This document shows, piece by piece, positions 24,099 to 32,093 of a stretch of 36,077 nt of DNA (its first letter is position 1; each line of letters starts with the position of its first letter). The DNA is from Candidatus Gastranaerophilales bacterium (GTDB taxonomy: Bacteria > Cyanobacteriota > Vampirovibrionia > Gastranaerophilales > JANQFW01). The stretch covers positions 1-36,077 of the forward strand of contig JANQHM010000176.1 of assembly GCA_028282645.1 (NCBI GenBank). The letters are read 5' to 3'. The notes beneath the pieces are model-generated. The model was not told the DNA's origin, made no database searches, and was given only the letters and a program-made list of their open reading frames with translations. A program made the translations under genes and the position numbers.

Positions 24099-25514
24099 AT
24101 GGGAAAATCGAAATTAACGTTATTTATTTTTGCAGCTCTTATTTTAGGCGTATTATTTGGCTGGCTGCTGCCGGACACTGCAGTGCAATTAAAGCCATTG
24201 GCTGATTTGTTCCTTAAAATGATTAAAATGATCATTGCTCCTTTGCTATTTGCAACGCTTGTTGTGGGAATAGCAGGACACGGCTCATCTAAAGGCTTAG
24301 GTAAAATCGGTCTAAAAACTATTATTTACTTTGAAATAGTAACTACAATTGCTCTTATAATAGGTTTGGTAACAGCAAATTACTTTCAAATTGGTAAAGG
24401 CTTTGCATTGCAAGCATCTCAACAAGGAATGGAAGATCTTACAAAATTGACTCAAAGTGCAATGCACCATGGTGGTCAGGGCATGAAAACTTTTGCTCAA
24501 CCAGAGTCATTCTTGGATGTGATAAAGCATTTTATGCATATGCTTGTTGATATGGTTCCAACAAGCGTAATTGAAGCAATGGCAAGTGGAAATATATTAC
24601 AAATTGTTGTTTTTGCCGTATTTTTTGCACTGGCTCTTTCCACCGTTGGGGAAAAAGGCCGTCCGGTTATTCAAGGACTTAATTCTTTAGCTGAAGTAAT
24701 GTTTAAGTTTACTGAATACGTAATGTTCTTTGCTCCAATGGGTGTATTTGCAGCTATAGCAACTACAATCGGTCAAAATGGTATCGGCATTATTGCTGAA
24801 TATGCTAAATTAATTGGTGTATTATATTTGGCTTTAGTTGTATTTGTAGTCTCAGTTTTAGTTGTTGTATGCTCTATAGTAAAAATACCGTTTTTAACAT
24901 TGATTAAGGCAATAAAAGAACCGGCTGTACTGGCATTTTCTACGGCCAGCAGTGAAGCCGCATTGCCCAAAGCAATGGAAATAATGGAAAAATTTGGTGT
25001 TCCTAAGAGAATTGTCAGCTTTGTAATGCCAACAGGTTACACTTTCAACCTGGACGGCAGTACTTTGTACTTATCCCTTGCAACTATATTTGTTGCTAAT
25101 TTGTCCGGGGTGGAGCTTTCTATAGGTCAACAAATTATGATAATGTTGGCGTTGATGTTAACAAGCAAAGGTATAGCTGCTGTACCTAGGGTTTCACTAG
25201 TTGTACTGACCGGAACATTAATGAGTTTCAATATTCCAATTGCAGGTGTAGCTGTTTTATTGGGTATTGACCAATTACTAGATATGGGAAGAACAACTGT
25301 AAACCTAATAGGTAATTGCGTTGCAACTGTTGTTGTCTCAAGGTGGGAAAACTGTTTTAATTTTGAAAGAATGAAAGCATTTGCCTCAAATGAAAATCAT
25401 ACTCTGGAAGCAGAGTTTGAAGAATTTAAATTAAAAGTTGATCATGAACAGACTGAACCTATAGCTATACAAACAACTAAGCCGGAAAAAGCTGAACAAT
25501 GTTTTATAGAATAA
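24099..25514 (+). CDS. Dicarboxylate/amino acid:cation symporter (DAACS family)
   Basis: Sodium- or proton-coupled carrier for glutamate/aspartate or C4-dicarboxylates, in the inner membrane. I choose the ATG at 24099 (MGKSKLTLFIF, 471 residues), which has GGTAGGA 6 bases upstream, over the ATG at 24066. The family signatures are all present: helical hairpin 1 with a Ser-rich motif (AFSTASSEAALPKAME), TM7 GYTFNLDGSTLYL (NMDGT-like), hairpin 2 TSKGIAAVPRVSLVVL, and TM8 DQLLDMGRTTVNLIGN with the conserved Asp and Asn. A His/Gln/Met-rich loop (SAMHHGGQGMKTF) and a Glu-rich C-terminal tail are extra. A terminator follows. The substrate may connect to the racemase and fumarase in this window, but this is not provable here. 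Confidence 0.94.
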   Translation: MGKSKLTLFIFAALILGVLFGWLLPDTAVQLKPLADLFLKMIKMIIAPLLFATLVVGIAGHGSSKGLGKIGLKTIIYFEIVTTIALIIGLVTANYFQIGKGFALQASQQGMEDLTKLTQSAMHHGGQGMKTFAQPESFLDVIKHFMHMLVDMVPTSVIEAMASGNILQIVVFAVFFALALSTVGEKGRPVIQGLNSLAEVMFKFTEYVMFFAPMGVFAAIATTIGQNGIGIIAEYAKLIGVLYLALVVFVVSVLVVVCSIVKIPFLTLIKAIKEPAVLAFSTASSEAALPKAMEIMEKFGVPKRIVSFVMPTGYTFNLDGSTLYLSLATIFVANLSGVELSIGQQIMIMLALMLTSKGIAAVPRVSLVVLTGTLMSFNIPIAGVAVLLGIDQLLDMGRTTVNLIGNCVATVVVSRWENCFNFERMKAFASNENHTLEAEFEEFKLKVDHEQTEPIAIQTTKPEKAEQCFIE

Positions 25515-25536
25515 AAATTTTTATATAATTTACAGT

Positions 25537-25583
25537 AAAAAAATACCCCCTAAAAAGTATTATAACTTTGGGGGTATTTTTTT
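25537..25583 (+). terminator. Intrinsic terminator of the symporter gene
   Basis: AAAAAAATACCCCC pairs with GGGGGTATTTTTTT around a 19-base loop, ending in a T-run. It is 22 bases past the stop. Confidence 0.88.
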
Positions 25584-25720
25584 AGTCTCCTAAATATTTC
25601 AAATGTATCCTTTCTATTCCTGAAAAAATTTTAAATGATTACATAATTAATTATGTGCTATTTAAATCAAGAGTATATCTTGTCTGGTTTAAACATTAAG
25701 TTTTATTAACATGAATTTAA

Positions 25721-26923
25721 TTATTTTAATACATTTTTATAAATATAATCATTTATAATGCAATAAATACCTTTTAATGATTTATTTTGTGCTAACTTAA
25801 GGCAATCCTCATATTCAGGTTTTGCCGTTATTATTTTTCCTTGGTTATTTTTACCTATTTTTATTCTTATTTCTCCCAGATTTTCAATGTTAGCGGTAAC
25901 TATTTCTCTGTCCAAAGTACTTCTATCAATACTATAGCTTCTGATTCCAAAGGAGGTTGTTTCTTTAAAGATTATATTTTCCAGATTATTTTTATATTTT
26001 TGCTTGCAAATAACTTTTAAAACACATGCCGGACGTGATTTTTTCATTATCACAGGAATTATATAGGCTTCCAGAGCGTTATTTTCATAAAGTTTATTCA
26101 ATACATTTTCGTATAGTTCAGGCTGCATATCGTCAATATTGGTTTCCAAAACTAAAATATTATCCTGATAATTAGTATTTTCCTCTGCTTCTCCTATGGT
26201 CAAGCGCAGCACATTAGGAAGATTTTCTAAATCTTTTTTTCCTGCACCGTAGGCAACTTTGTTAATCTTGCTCAATTTAGGATATGTTATGAATTCATCG
26301 CATATTGTTGTTAAAATAGCTGCGCCGGTAGGAGTTAACAGCTCTGCTTTTTCTATGCCTTGATTATCAATCGGCCAGTGTGACTGATTTATTAAGTAAA
26401 GCGTTGCCGGTGCAGGTACCGGTATTGTGCCATGTGCGCATTTTACCAATCCGCTACCTGTATTTACAGGGCTAATATAAACTTTATCTATACTTAAAGA
26501 TGTATAAAGGATAGAAAAGCCTACGATATCAACAATTGCATCAATTGCTCCAACTTCATGGAAATGAATTTCATCGAGTGATTTTTGATGAATATGCGCC
26601 TCTGCTTTTGCCAGGTTTGTAAAGATTTTTTTTGCTAAATTTTTTGCCCCAACTGATATTTCAGAGGAATCAATAATATTTACAATACAGTTCAAGCCTC
26701 TGTGGTGATGTTCGTGTTTTTCCAGTTCTACGCTAGCGTCAGTTGCTTTTATACCTTTTTTTAGGGTGTTTGATATTTTTATTTTATATTGATTGTTAAT
26801 TTCTTTTATTTTTTTTAATTCTTTAAAAAACCAGTCCTGGTCAATATCTAAATCCAATAGAGCCCCCAAAATCATATCGCCGCTGGCTCCTGCAAAGCAT
26901 TCAAAAAAAGCTACTTTTTTCAT
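25721..26923 (-). CDS. larC: Nickel-pincer cofactor biosynthesis protein LarC
   Basis: 400 residues, full length in a single frame. LarC inserts nickel into the pyridinium bis-thiocarboxylate nucleotide in a CTP-dependent reaction, completing the nickel-pincer cofactor of lactate racemase and related enzymes. Hallmarks: CFAGASGDMILGALLDL at the N-terminus, the metal-rich EKHEHHHRGL, IHFHEVGAIDAIVDIVG, HGTIPVPAPATL, LLTPTGAAIL, ETNIDDMQPELYENV and FKETTSFGIRSY. LarB, LarE and LarA are not in the window, so the rest of the pathway must lie elsewhere. Ribosome binding site AAGGA. Divergent from the zinc-ribbon gene, with an R2 element in between. Confidence 0.94.
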   Translation of the reverse strand: MKKVAFFECFAGASGDMILGALLDLDIDQDWFFKELKKIKEINNQYKIKISNTLKKGIKATDASVELEKHEHHHRGLNCIVNIIDSSEISVGAKNLAKKIFTNLAKAEAHIHQKSLDEIHFHEVGAIDAIVDIVGFSILYTSLSIDKVYISPVNTGSGLVKCAHGTIPVPAPATLYLINQSHWPIDNQGIEKAELLTPTGAAILTTICDEFITYPKLSKINKVAYGAGKKDLENLPNVLRLTIGEAEENTNYQDNILVLETNIDDMQPELYENVLNKLYENNALEAYIIPVIMKKSRPACVLKVICKQKYKNNLENIIFKETTSFGIRSYSIDRSTLDREIVTANIENLGEIRIKIGKNNQGKIITAKPEYEDCLKLAQNKSLKGIYCIINDYIYKNVLK

Positions 26924-26968
26924 ACTATCTTAAATCCTTATTTTAAGTTATTATCAGATTAGTTATTT

Positions 26969-27060
26969 GGTAATGGTCATCACTTTTTTTATCTCATAGC
27001 TACAAGCTTTAATAGAACTTAAGTTTGATTAAAAATATCAAAATTCGATAGACCACTACC
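26969..27060 (+). repeat. Miniature element R2, copy a
   Basis: A 92 bp segment starting GGTAATGGTCATCAC and ending GACCACTACC; the ends are inverted repeats with one mismatch in 10. It aligns along its length with 32782-32879 (AGCTACAAGCTTT, ACTTAAGTTT, CGATAGACCACTACC). It lies between divergent genes. No clear target duplication flanks this copy, which suggests an older insertion. Confidence 0.75.
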
Positions 27061-27104
27061 GGTTTTATTTTATAATGATAAGAAAAAAAAATTAAGAGGG
27101 AAAT

Positions 27105-27419
27105 ATGCCTGATAATATCAATGTTAATGTTTATCCAAGGCTCACATTAAAATGTAAGTGCGGAAATGAATTTAGTATTAATGTAATGAGATTGAGAGAT
27201 AATGAGCCTGTTATTTGTATGATATGCGGTAAGCAGTTTAATTCTGAGCTGGGAGAAAAATTTGCAAAAGCACTAGAGGATTTATATCACGTTAAATATC
27301 AACTGGAAAGAGATTGTTATCCGTTTCATTTCTCTTTTGTCTATAATACTTCCTATCCTCAGCCGCCTATTCCGTGTTCGTTTGAAAAATTTGAAGAAGC
27401 CGAAAAATCAGCTGATTAA
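27105..27419 (+). CDS. Small zinc-ribbon protein of unknown function
   Basis: 104 residues. CKCG at 17-20 and CMICGKQF at 38-45 form a CxC...CxxC zinc-ribbon-like site in the N-terminal half. The rest is helical (GEKFAKALEDLYHVKYQLERD) and then aromatic and Pro-rich (YPFHFSFVYNTSYPQPPIPC). There is no membrane segment. GAGGG lies 6 bases before the ATG. Its last 12 bases overlap the end of the convergent M50 peptidase gene inside a palindrome. Role unknown. Confidence 0.75.
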   Translation: MPDNINVNVYPRLTLKCKCGNEFSINVMRLRDNEPVICMICGKQFNSELGEKFAKALEDLYHVKYQLERDCYPFHFSFVYNTSYPQPPIPCSFEKFEEAEKSAD

Positions 27420-27426
27420 TCGGCTT
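27397..27426. terminator. Palindrome shared by two convergent gene ends
   Basis: AAGCCGA and TCGGCTT flank ATCAGCTGAT, giving a nearly perfect 30 bp palindrome. It contains the stop codons of the zinc-ribbon gene (TAA) and of the M50 peptidase gene (TGA, minus strand). It probably works as a coding-embedded bidirectional terminator or transcript-stabilising hairpin. There is no long T-run. Confidence 0.55.
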
Positions 27427-28094
27427 GCTACCAAATCGATCAAAAATACAATAATATAAAATACAATATTTGAAATTTCATAAATAAAACCAAAACCGGT
27501 TGTGTATAATAAAAAAATAAGAATCAAAAGACCGTAGGGTGCTATTTTAAAGTATGCTTCGGCTATTTTTTCGGGTAATAGGTTTCTTATAATATTAGCG
27601 CCGTCTAAAGGTGGTATGGGTATTAAGTTAAATATACCCAAAAGAATATTCACTCTTATAATTAAAAAAAGCATGCGTTCAAATATTGATAAATTTGTAA
27701 TTTCGCCCCCGTTAGAGCTAAAAACAGTAAAGTAAAATATGCTCGTAAATAATATTGCCATTAAGAAGTTGCTTAATGGACCGGCTAAGCCTACTAATGC
27801 AATTTTATACCTGCCGGAAATATTCTGCGGATTGATTATTACGGGCTTAGCCCAACCTATGCCCACTATAAACAGCATTAGTGTACCTGCAATATCAAGG
27901 TGAGCAAACGGATTTAGAGTAAGCCTGCCTTGCTCTTTAGGTGTGTTATCACCAAACTTGTAGGCTGTAAATCCATGAGCCCATTCGTGTATGACTATGC
28001 TTATAATCAATGGTATTGATATTGTTGCAAACACCGTTAAAAATTCTACAAAGCCTTTTTCAGTAAGTATTTTAAATAATTCTACAATTAGCAT
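27408..28094 (-). CDS. M50-family intramembrane metalloprotease (site-2 protease-like)
   Basis: 228 residues with five or six membrane segments. The zinc site is complete: HEWAH at 36-40 in the second helix and IPIPPLDGANII (the N-x-P-x-P-x-x-D-G type third ligand). In between is GRLTLNPFAHLDIAGT, typical of the short FtsH-independent S2P/YwhC subgroup, which lacks a PDZ domain. Such enzymes cut membrane substrates, for example anti-sigma factors, though substrates of this small subgroup are generally unknown. Ribosome binding site AGGGAA. It overlaps the convergent zinc-ribbon gene by 12 bases. Confidence 0.9.
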   Translation of the reverse strand: MLIVELFKILTEKGFVEFLTVFATISIPLIISIVIHEWAHGFTAYKFGDNTPKEQGRLTLNPFAHLDIAGTLMLFIVGIGWAKPVIINPQNISGRYKIALVGLAGPLSNFLMAILFTSIFYFTVFSSNGGEITNLSIFERMLFLIIRVNILLGIFNLIPIPPLDGANIIRNLLPEKIAEAYFKIAPYGLLILIFLLYTTGFGFIYEISNIVFYIIVFLIDLVASRLIS

Positions 28095-28201
28095 AATTTT
28101 TTCCCTAGTTGTTTTAATTATTAATTTATAAATTAAAAACTTTAGATTTTCAATAATTTAACTTTTTTTCATTCAAATTTTAAAAAATTAAAATAAAAAA
28201 T

Positions 28202-28224
28202 GACTACTAGAACCCTAGCAGTCG
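28202..28224 (-). terminator. Intrinsic terminator of the 28260 gene
   Basis: On the minus strand GACTGCTAG and CTAGTAGTC form a stem with one internal mismatch, followed by CATTTTTTATTTT. It lies 35 bases past the stop of the 28260 gene. Confidence 0.75.
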
Positions 28225-28259
28225 GAATATCGATAAAAGAGAAAAAAAAATTATGGTTT

Positions 28260-29651
28260 CTAAATCCCAAAATACTTCTTAACTAAGTCGGGATTAAGCT
28301 TAGGTTGTTCATTAGCAATAACATCATATGGTATACCCGCATGGTGTATCTTAGGTATTAACTCACGTGCTGATATCTCGATAGGTCCGTCATAATCATC
28401 ATCTGTATCATTACAAATGAAGGTTATATTTCCGTTTTTATCTTGCTTTGATCCAATTACGGTTATTTCATGACCGCCAATGATAGATCTGTTTCTGTCA
28501 ATTTCCGTGATGCCGATTATAATATTAGTTTCCTTTTTTAATGACTTTAATAAATGATTTAAAGTTGAATTATAGTCATAATTAAATCCGGTTAATTTAG
28601 CATCATCATCAACTTCTTGATAAGTCACGGATGTTTTTCGGCTTTCGCTATCCACAATAGTCTCTGCAAAGTTCTTTTCAGCTTCTGTTAAGCCTTTACC
28701 ATCTACTACACTTTCTTCTTCTCTTTTATCATTCAGTGTATTATAAGTATTAGCACTACCTAATTGCATAAATGTAGACTGCATCAGTACATCCAATGCC
28801 GAGCGTGTAGTTGCCTTATGGAAAAAGCTTTGAGCCCTGGCTCTTTCAATTGCATTTCTATCCGGCCTTATGCGGACTTCGACAGTATCATTATCAAGCA
28901 TTTTATAGTCTAGTCCATAGCCTTTCATTGCTTGTTTTGCTTCTTCCTTGCTTTCGGAGATATTATCTATTTTTAATTTTGATTTTACACACATATCCTG
29001 ACTGGTTAGTCCTGCTACAAATCTGGTGTATTCAGCGGGTTTTTTATAAGCCAGATTAAACTCCATACTTGCTGCTACACAAGTACCGCTATAGTTTACC
29101 TTCATATTATGTGGAATATCAATAGCTTTAAATTTTTTAGTTGGTGATGTAGGATCACTATAAGGTGTGGTTAAAGAATTAAACCAATGATTTGCAATTA
29201 ACGTACCTGTTAAGTAGTCGGGTATGTCGCCAAACCGCTGATTGATTTTAAAAGGATTATTTAGGGTTTTGAGTGTTTCATTATATATTTTTCTTTGATT
29301 TAGTCCTTTAATCCTTGGCTCATAAAGGATTTTATATAAGTTCTGCAAAGTTGAAGATTTATCATTGGATTTAGTTGAGGTTAACCTTCCGGCTTTTAAC
29401 AAGTTATCAAGATATTTTTGCTCTTCCGGTGTGGAAACTTGCATTAGGATATTATAAATTTTTTTATCCAATGGATTTTGGATAAAGTTAGAAGGTACAT
29501 TAAGTATTACACCACCTGCTTTAAAGCTTAATTGCGGTGCAGGCGTGCATCCTTCTGTATTTATGTTGGTAGATAGTGGAGCATTATTCTTTACCAATGC
29601 CATACTATGCAAATATGCTGATTTTATATTTGGTACAAACTTAGCTTCCAT
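28260..29651 (-). CDS. Unknown protein with papain-like Cys/His/Asn pattern
   Basis: 463 residues, not matched to a named family from memory. Near residue 190 is YSGTCVAASMEFNLA, a typical nucleophile-helix motif of papain-fold enzymes (Cys191 at a helix start after Gly-Thr). About 200 residues later come IIGGHEITVIGSK (His394 on a strand) and GNITFICNDTDDD (Asn414/Asp415). This order and spacing fit a C39/C1-like cysteine peptidase or transglutaminase core, with a long helical insert between. The N-terminus has APQLSFKAGGV; a short (S/N)FxG/A motif near the N-terminus is common in hypothetical proteins of gut Melainabacteria as far as I recall. No signal peptide. Ribosome binding site AGGGGA. 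Its own terminator follows. The catalytic role is inference. Confidence 0.6.
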   Translation of the reverse strand: MEAKFVPNIKSAYLHSMALVKNNAPLSTNINTEGCTPAPQLSFKAGGVILNVPSNFIQNPLDKKIYNILMQVSTPEEQKYLDNLLKAGRLTSTKSNDKSSTLQNLYKILYEPRIKGLNQRKIYNETLKTLNNPFKINQRFGDIPDYLTGTLIANHWFNSLTTPYSDPTSPTKKFKAIDIPHNMKVNYSGTCVAASMEFNLAYKKPAEYTRFVAGLTSQDMCVKSKLKIDNISESKEEAKQAMKGYGLDYKMLDNDTVEVRIRPDRNAIERARAQSFFHKATTRSALDVLMQSTFMQLGSANTYNTLNDKREEESVVDGKGLTEAEKNFAETIVDSESRKTSVTYQEVDDDAKLTGFNYDYNSTLNHLLKSLKKETNIIIGITEIDRNRSIIGGHEITVIGSKQDKNGNITFICNDTDDDYDGPIEISARELIPKIHHAGIPYDVIANEQPKLNPDLVKKYFGI

Positions 29652-29846
29652 TTTCCCCTGAGTCTATTTTTATTTATTTAACTATAATAAAAAAAAACAA
29701 AAAGACTAAAAAAATGCCCTTGAAAATAAAAATGTTAACATTTTTAAATAAGAATATTTTTTATATATTTTTAATTTAATTTTTTACTTAATGTATAATT
29801 ATCTAAGAATAATAATTTCTACCAGTTATGAATAAAGGTAGTTTTA

Positions 29847-31196
29847 ATGAGAATAAAAAGTATTGAAGTAGAAAATTTTAAGAACTTTGAGCAGGAGCGC
29901 GTTGAGTTTGATGATTTTAATGTGTTTGTCGGGGCTAATGCTGCGGGGAAATCTAATTTTGTCAATTTAATTAAATTTTTTAAAAATATAAATGAAAAGG
30001 GTTTAAAGAAAGCTATCGGTGAGCTTGGTGGGTATAAGTATTTTAAAAATATTAATTGCCCTGATAAGCCATTTAGATTTCGTATAGAGTTTGATTATGA
30101 GAAAGAGTTAAAGTTATATGAAAAATTTTTTGTAGATAGTGATGTTATAATAATTTATATCCAAAATTTTATTTACGAATTTGTCATAGATATAAAAGAT
30201 GAAAAAATTTATATTATAGATGATAAATTAAACGTTAAAGGTCAATCTAAAAAACTGTATCTAGCAACTAGTGATATAAAAAAATATGCTGATCAACATG
30301 ATATAGATATGAGTAAAGCCATAGACATTGCAACTTTTAATCCATCAATCATTAAGGGAGATACAAAACCAGATGACTTTAGTATAAATGTATTAAGTAA
30401 AGATTTAAAAGCAATAGACTCTACTCAAAAAGACATTGATGTAAAATTTGAGGCTCCAGATTATCTTAAGAAAGATTACTTCATTCCCGTTATAAATCAA
30501 AGTACTGAAAAAGGAAAGCTTATTTTAGAGTCAGACTATTTTGATAGGTTAATTAGAAGGTTAAAGCCTTTTAAAGTAAACTTATATGACTTTAACCCTA
30601 AAAAGGCCGTAAGACAATGCACTATATACGATGAAAACTTACTGGAAGAAGACGGCAGCAACTTGCCAATGGCAATAAAAAATATTTTAAAAGATGAGAA
30701 AAAGAAAAATAAGTTTCATAACCTCGTAAGCTATGCACTACCATTTATAGAAAGCATTGATACTCTTGAACTGCCTTACGACAATATTTTCTTTGAAGTA
30801 AAAGAAAAATCATCAGGCAAAACGTTTCTGGCAAATGTGCTGTCCGACGGGACAATAAATATAATAGCAATAATCGTAGCACTGTTCTTTGAAGATAATG
30901 ACGTAGTTGCACTGGAAGAGCCGGAAAGATTTATACACCCAAGCTTGATATCAAGCGTAGTAAGTCTGTTAAACGACGTAGCAGGCGCAAAGCAAATTAT
31001 TGTATCAACTCATAACTCCGAAGTAGTAAGATACTCAGGAGCTGAGCGGTTGCTTTTGGTATCCAGAGACAAAAACGACACGTCTAAAATCACTCGCCCC
31101 GCAGAAAGCGAAAACTTAAAAGTGCTCCTTGAAAATGATTTAGGAGTAGCGGATCTATTTGTTGATAATATGTTGGAAGGGCTGGACAAGTGTTAG
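29847..31196 (+). CDS. OLD/AbiLi-like AAA ATPase (RecF/SMC-type)
   Basis: 449 residues with the split ABC-type ATPase layout: N-terminal MRIKSIEVENFKNFEQ, Walker A VGANAAGKSN (28-37), a long middle insert (about 90-290), then signature-like LSDGTINIIAII, Walker B VVALEEPERFIHP and the H-loop IIVSTHNSEVV. No Toprim nuclease domain is fused. Such AAA_21 proteins commonly sit in two-gene defence units with a Toprim/DUF4276- or RloB-type partner encoded immediately downstream. Here the downstream frame starts with a GTG overlapping the stop but is broken. A defence role (AbiL/RloA-like) is inference. It could also be a housekeeping repair ATPase. Ribosome binding site AAAGGTAG. Confidence 0.82.
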   Translation: MRIKSIEVENFKNFEQERVEFDDFNVFVGANAAGKSNFVNLIKFFKNINEKGLKKAIGELGGYKYFKNINCPDKPFRFRIEFDYEKELKLYEKFFVDSDVIIIYIQNFIYEFVIDIKDEKIYIIDDKLNVKGQSKKLYLATSDIKKYADQHDIDMSKAIDIATFNPSIIKGDTKPDDFSINVLSKDLKAIDSTQKDIDVKFEAPDYLKKDYFIPVINQSTEKGKLILESDYFDRLIRRLKPFKVNLYDFNPKKAVRQCTIYDENLLEEDGSNLPMAIKNILKDEKKKNKFHNLVSYALPFIESIDTLELPYDNIFFEVKEKSSGKTFLANVLSDGTINIIAIIVALFFEDNDVVALEEPERFIHPSLISSVVSLLNDVAGAKQIIVSTHNSEVVRYSGAERLLLVSRDKNDTSKITRPAESENLKVLLENDLGVADLFVDNMLEGLDKC

Positions 31197-31311
31197 TCAT
31201 TTTTGTAGAACAAATTATTTACTTGATATATTACAAGATTATGATATTAATGAAGCAATGGAGCGAAATAAATCGTTTAATGACTTTGTTATAAAATATA
31301 GCTTGGTATAG
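31190..31311 (+). pseudogene. Broken remnant of the ATPase partner gene
   Basis: A GTG at 31190 overlaps the ATPase stop (AAGTGTTAG) and reads VLVIFVE, the usual first strand of Toprim/DUF4276-like partner proteins. After seven codons the sense continues in another frame as NYLLDILQDYDINEAMERNKSFNDFVIKYSLV, ending at 31311. This looks like a protein C-terminus. A full partner would be ~180-250 residues, so the middle seems deleted and the ends joined out of frame. The next gene starts 15 bases later. The reading relies on short stretches and family memory. Confidence 0.55.
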
Positions 31312-31326
31312 GAGAGAGGAGAAATT

Positions 31327-32082
31327 ATGAATATCGCAATAATATCTGACATACACGGAAACATGGAAGCACTAGGTGCAGTGCTCGAGGATATCAAAAA
31401 ACAAGACATAAATAAAATACTAATTTGCGGTGACTTGGCAATGGCCGGACCTGAACCGGTAGAAACCCTGGACTTTATAATGGAATACGCCAAAAGTAAT
31501 GACGTGGAAATAATCCGGGGCAACACTGATGAAATGCTGGTAAATGCAACCGGCGAGCCGGATGATAAATTCACCCCTCCTAACAAAATTATGGCAGAGT
31601 CTTTGTTTTATGCGCAAAAGCTGCTTGAGTCCGAACACACAGACTTTTTAAAGAATTTACCCCCACAAAAAACAATTAATATAGGTGCATCATCCATCCT
31701 TATGGTACACGGCTCTCCCAGACGAAACAATGAAGATATCTTGCCTGCAATGAAAGAACAAGCCTTAAGAGAAATTATTAGTGGTGTTGAGGAAGACATA
31801 ATTGTTTGTGGCCATACTCATTTACCGGCAGTTTATAGAGTTGACCACAAAGCTGTAATAAATGTAGGTAGCGTAGGCCGACCATTCACCGAAGACCAAA
31901 AGGCTTGCTATGTAGTGTTAAAGTTTGACAGTAAGTCTAAGGATTTCCGTATAAATATTAAAAAAGTAGAGTATGACGTGGAAAGCGCGGCAAAGAAGCT
32001 GGAAGAACAGAAGTTTGAAGGTGCTGATAAGTTGGCGCACATGCTTATAAAAGCTACGTCAAGATATCCTGAAGTTGTATAA
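31327..32082 (+). CDS. YfcE/MJ0936-type metallophosphoesterase
   Basis: 251 residues with the full calcineurin-like metal site: SDIHGN (Asp8, His10), ICGDLAMAGP, IRGNTDE in place of the usual GNHD, MVHGSPRR and CGHTHLPAVY, then NVGSVGRP. This set matches the compact phosphodiesterase family (YfcE-like), which hydrolyses phosphodiester model substrates with Mn2+/Ni2+. Some relatives act on cyclic nucleotides. The natural substrate is unknown. The C-terminal ~40 residues (DVESAAKKLEEQKF...) are helical, as in the family. Strong ribosome binding site GGAGAGAGGAG. tmk starts 12 bases later, so the two are an operon. Confidence 0.9.
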   Translation: MNIAIISDIHGNMEALGAVLEDIKKQDINKILICGDLAMAGPEPVETLDFIMEYAKSNDVEIIRGNTDEMLVNATGEPDDKFTPPNKIMAESLFYAQKLLESEHTDFLKNLPPQKTINIGASSILMVHGSPRRNNEDILPAMKEQALREIISGVEEDIIVCGHTHLPAVYRVDHKAVINVGSVGRPFTEDQKACYVVLKFDSKSKDFRINIKKVEYDVESAAKKLEEQKFEGADKLAHMLIKATSRYPEVV

Positions 32083-32093
32083 GGTAAATAATT

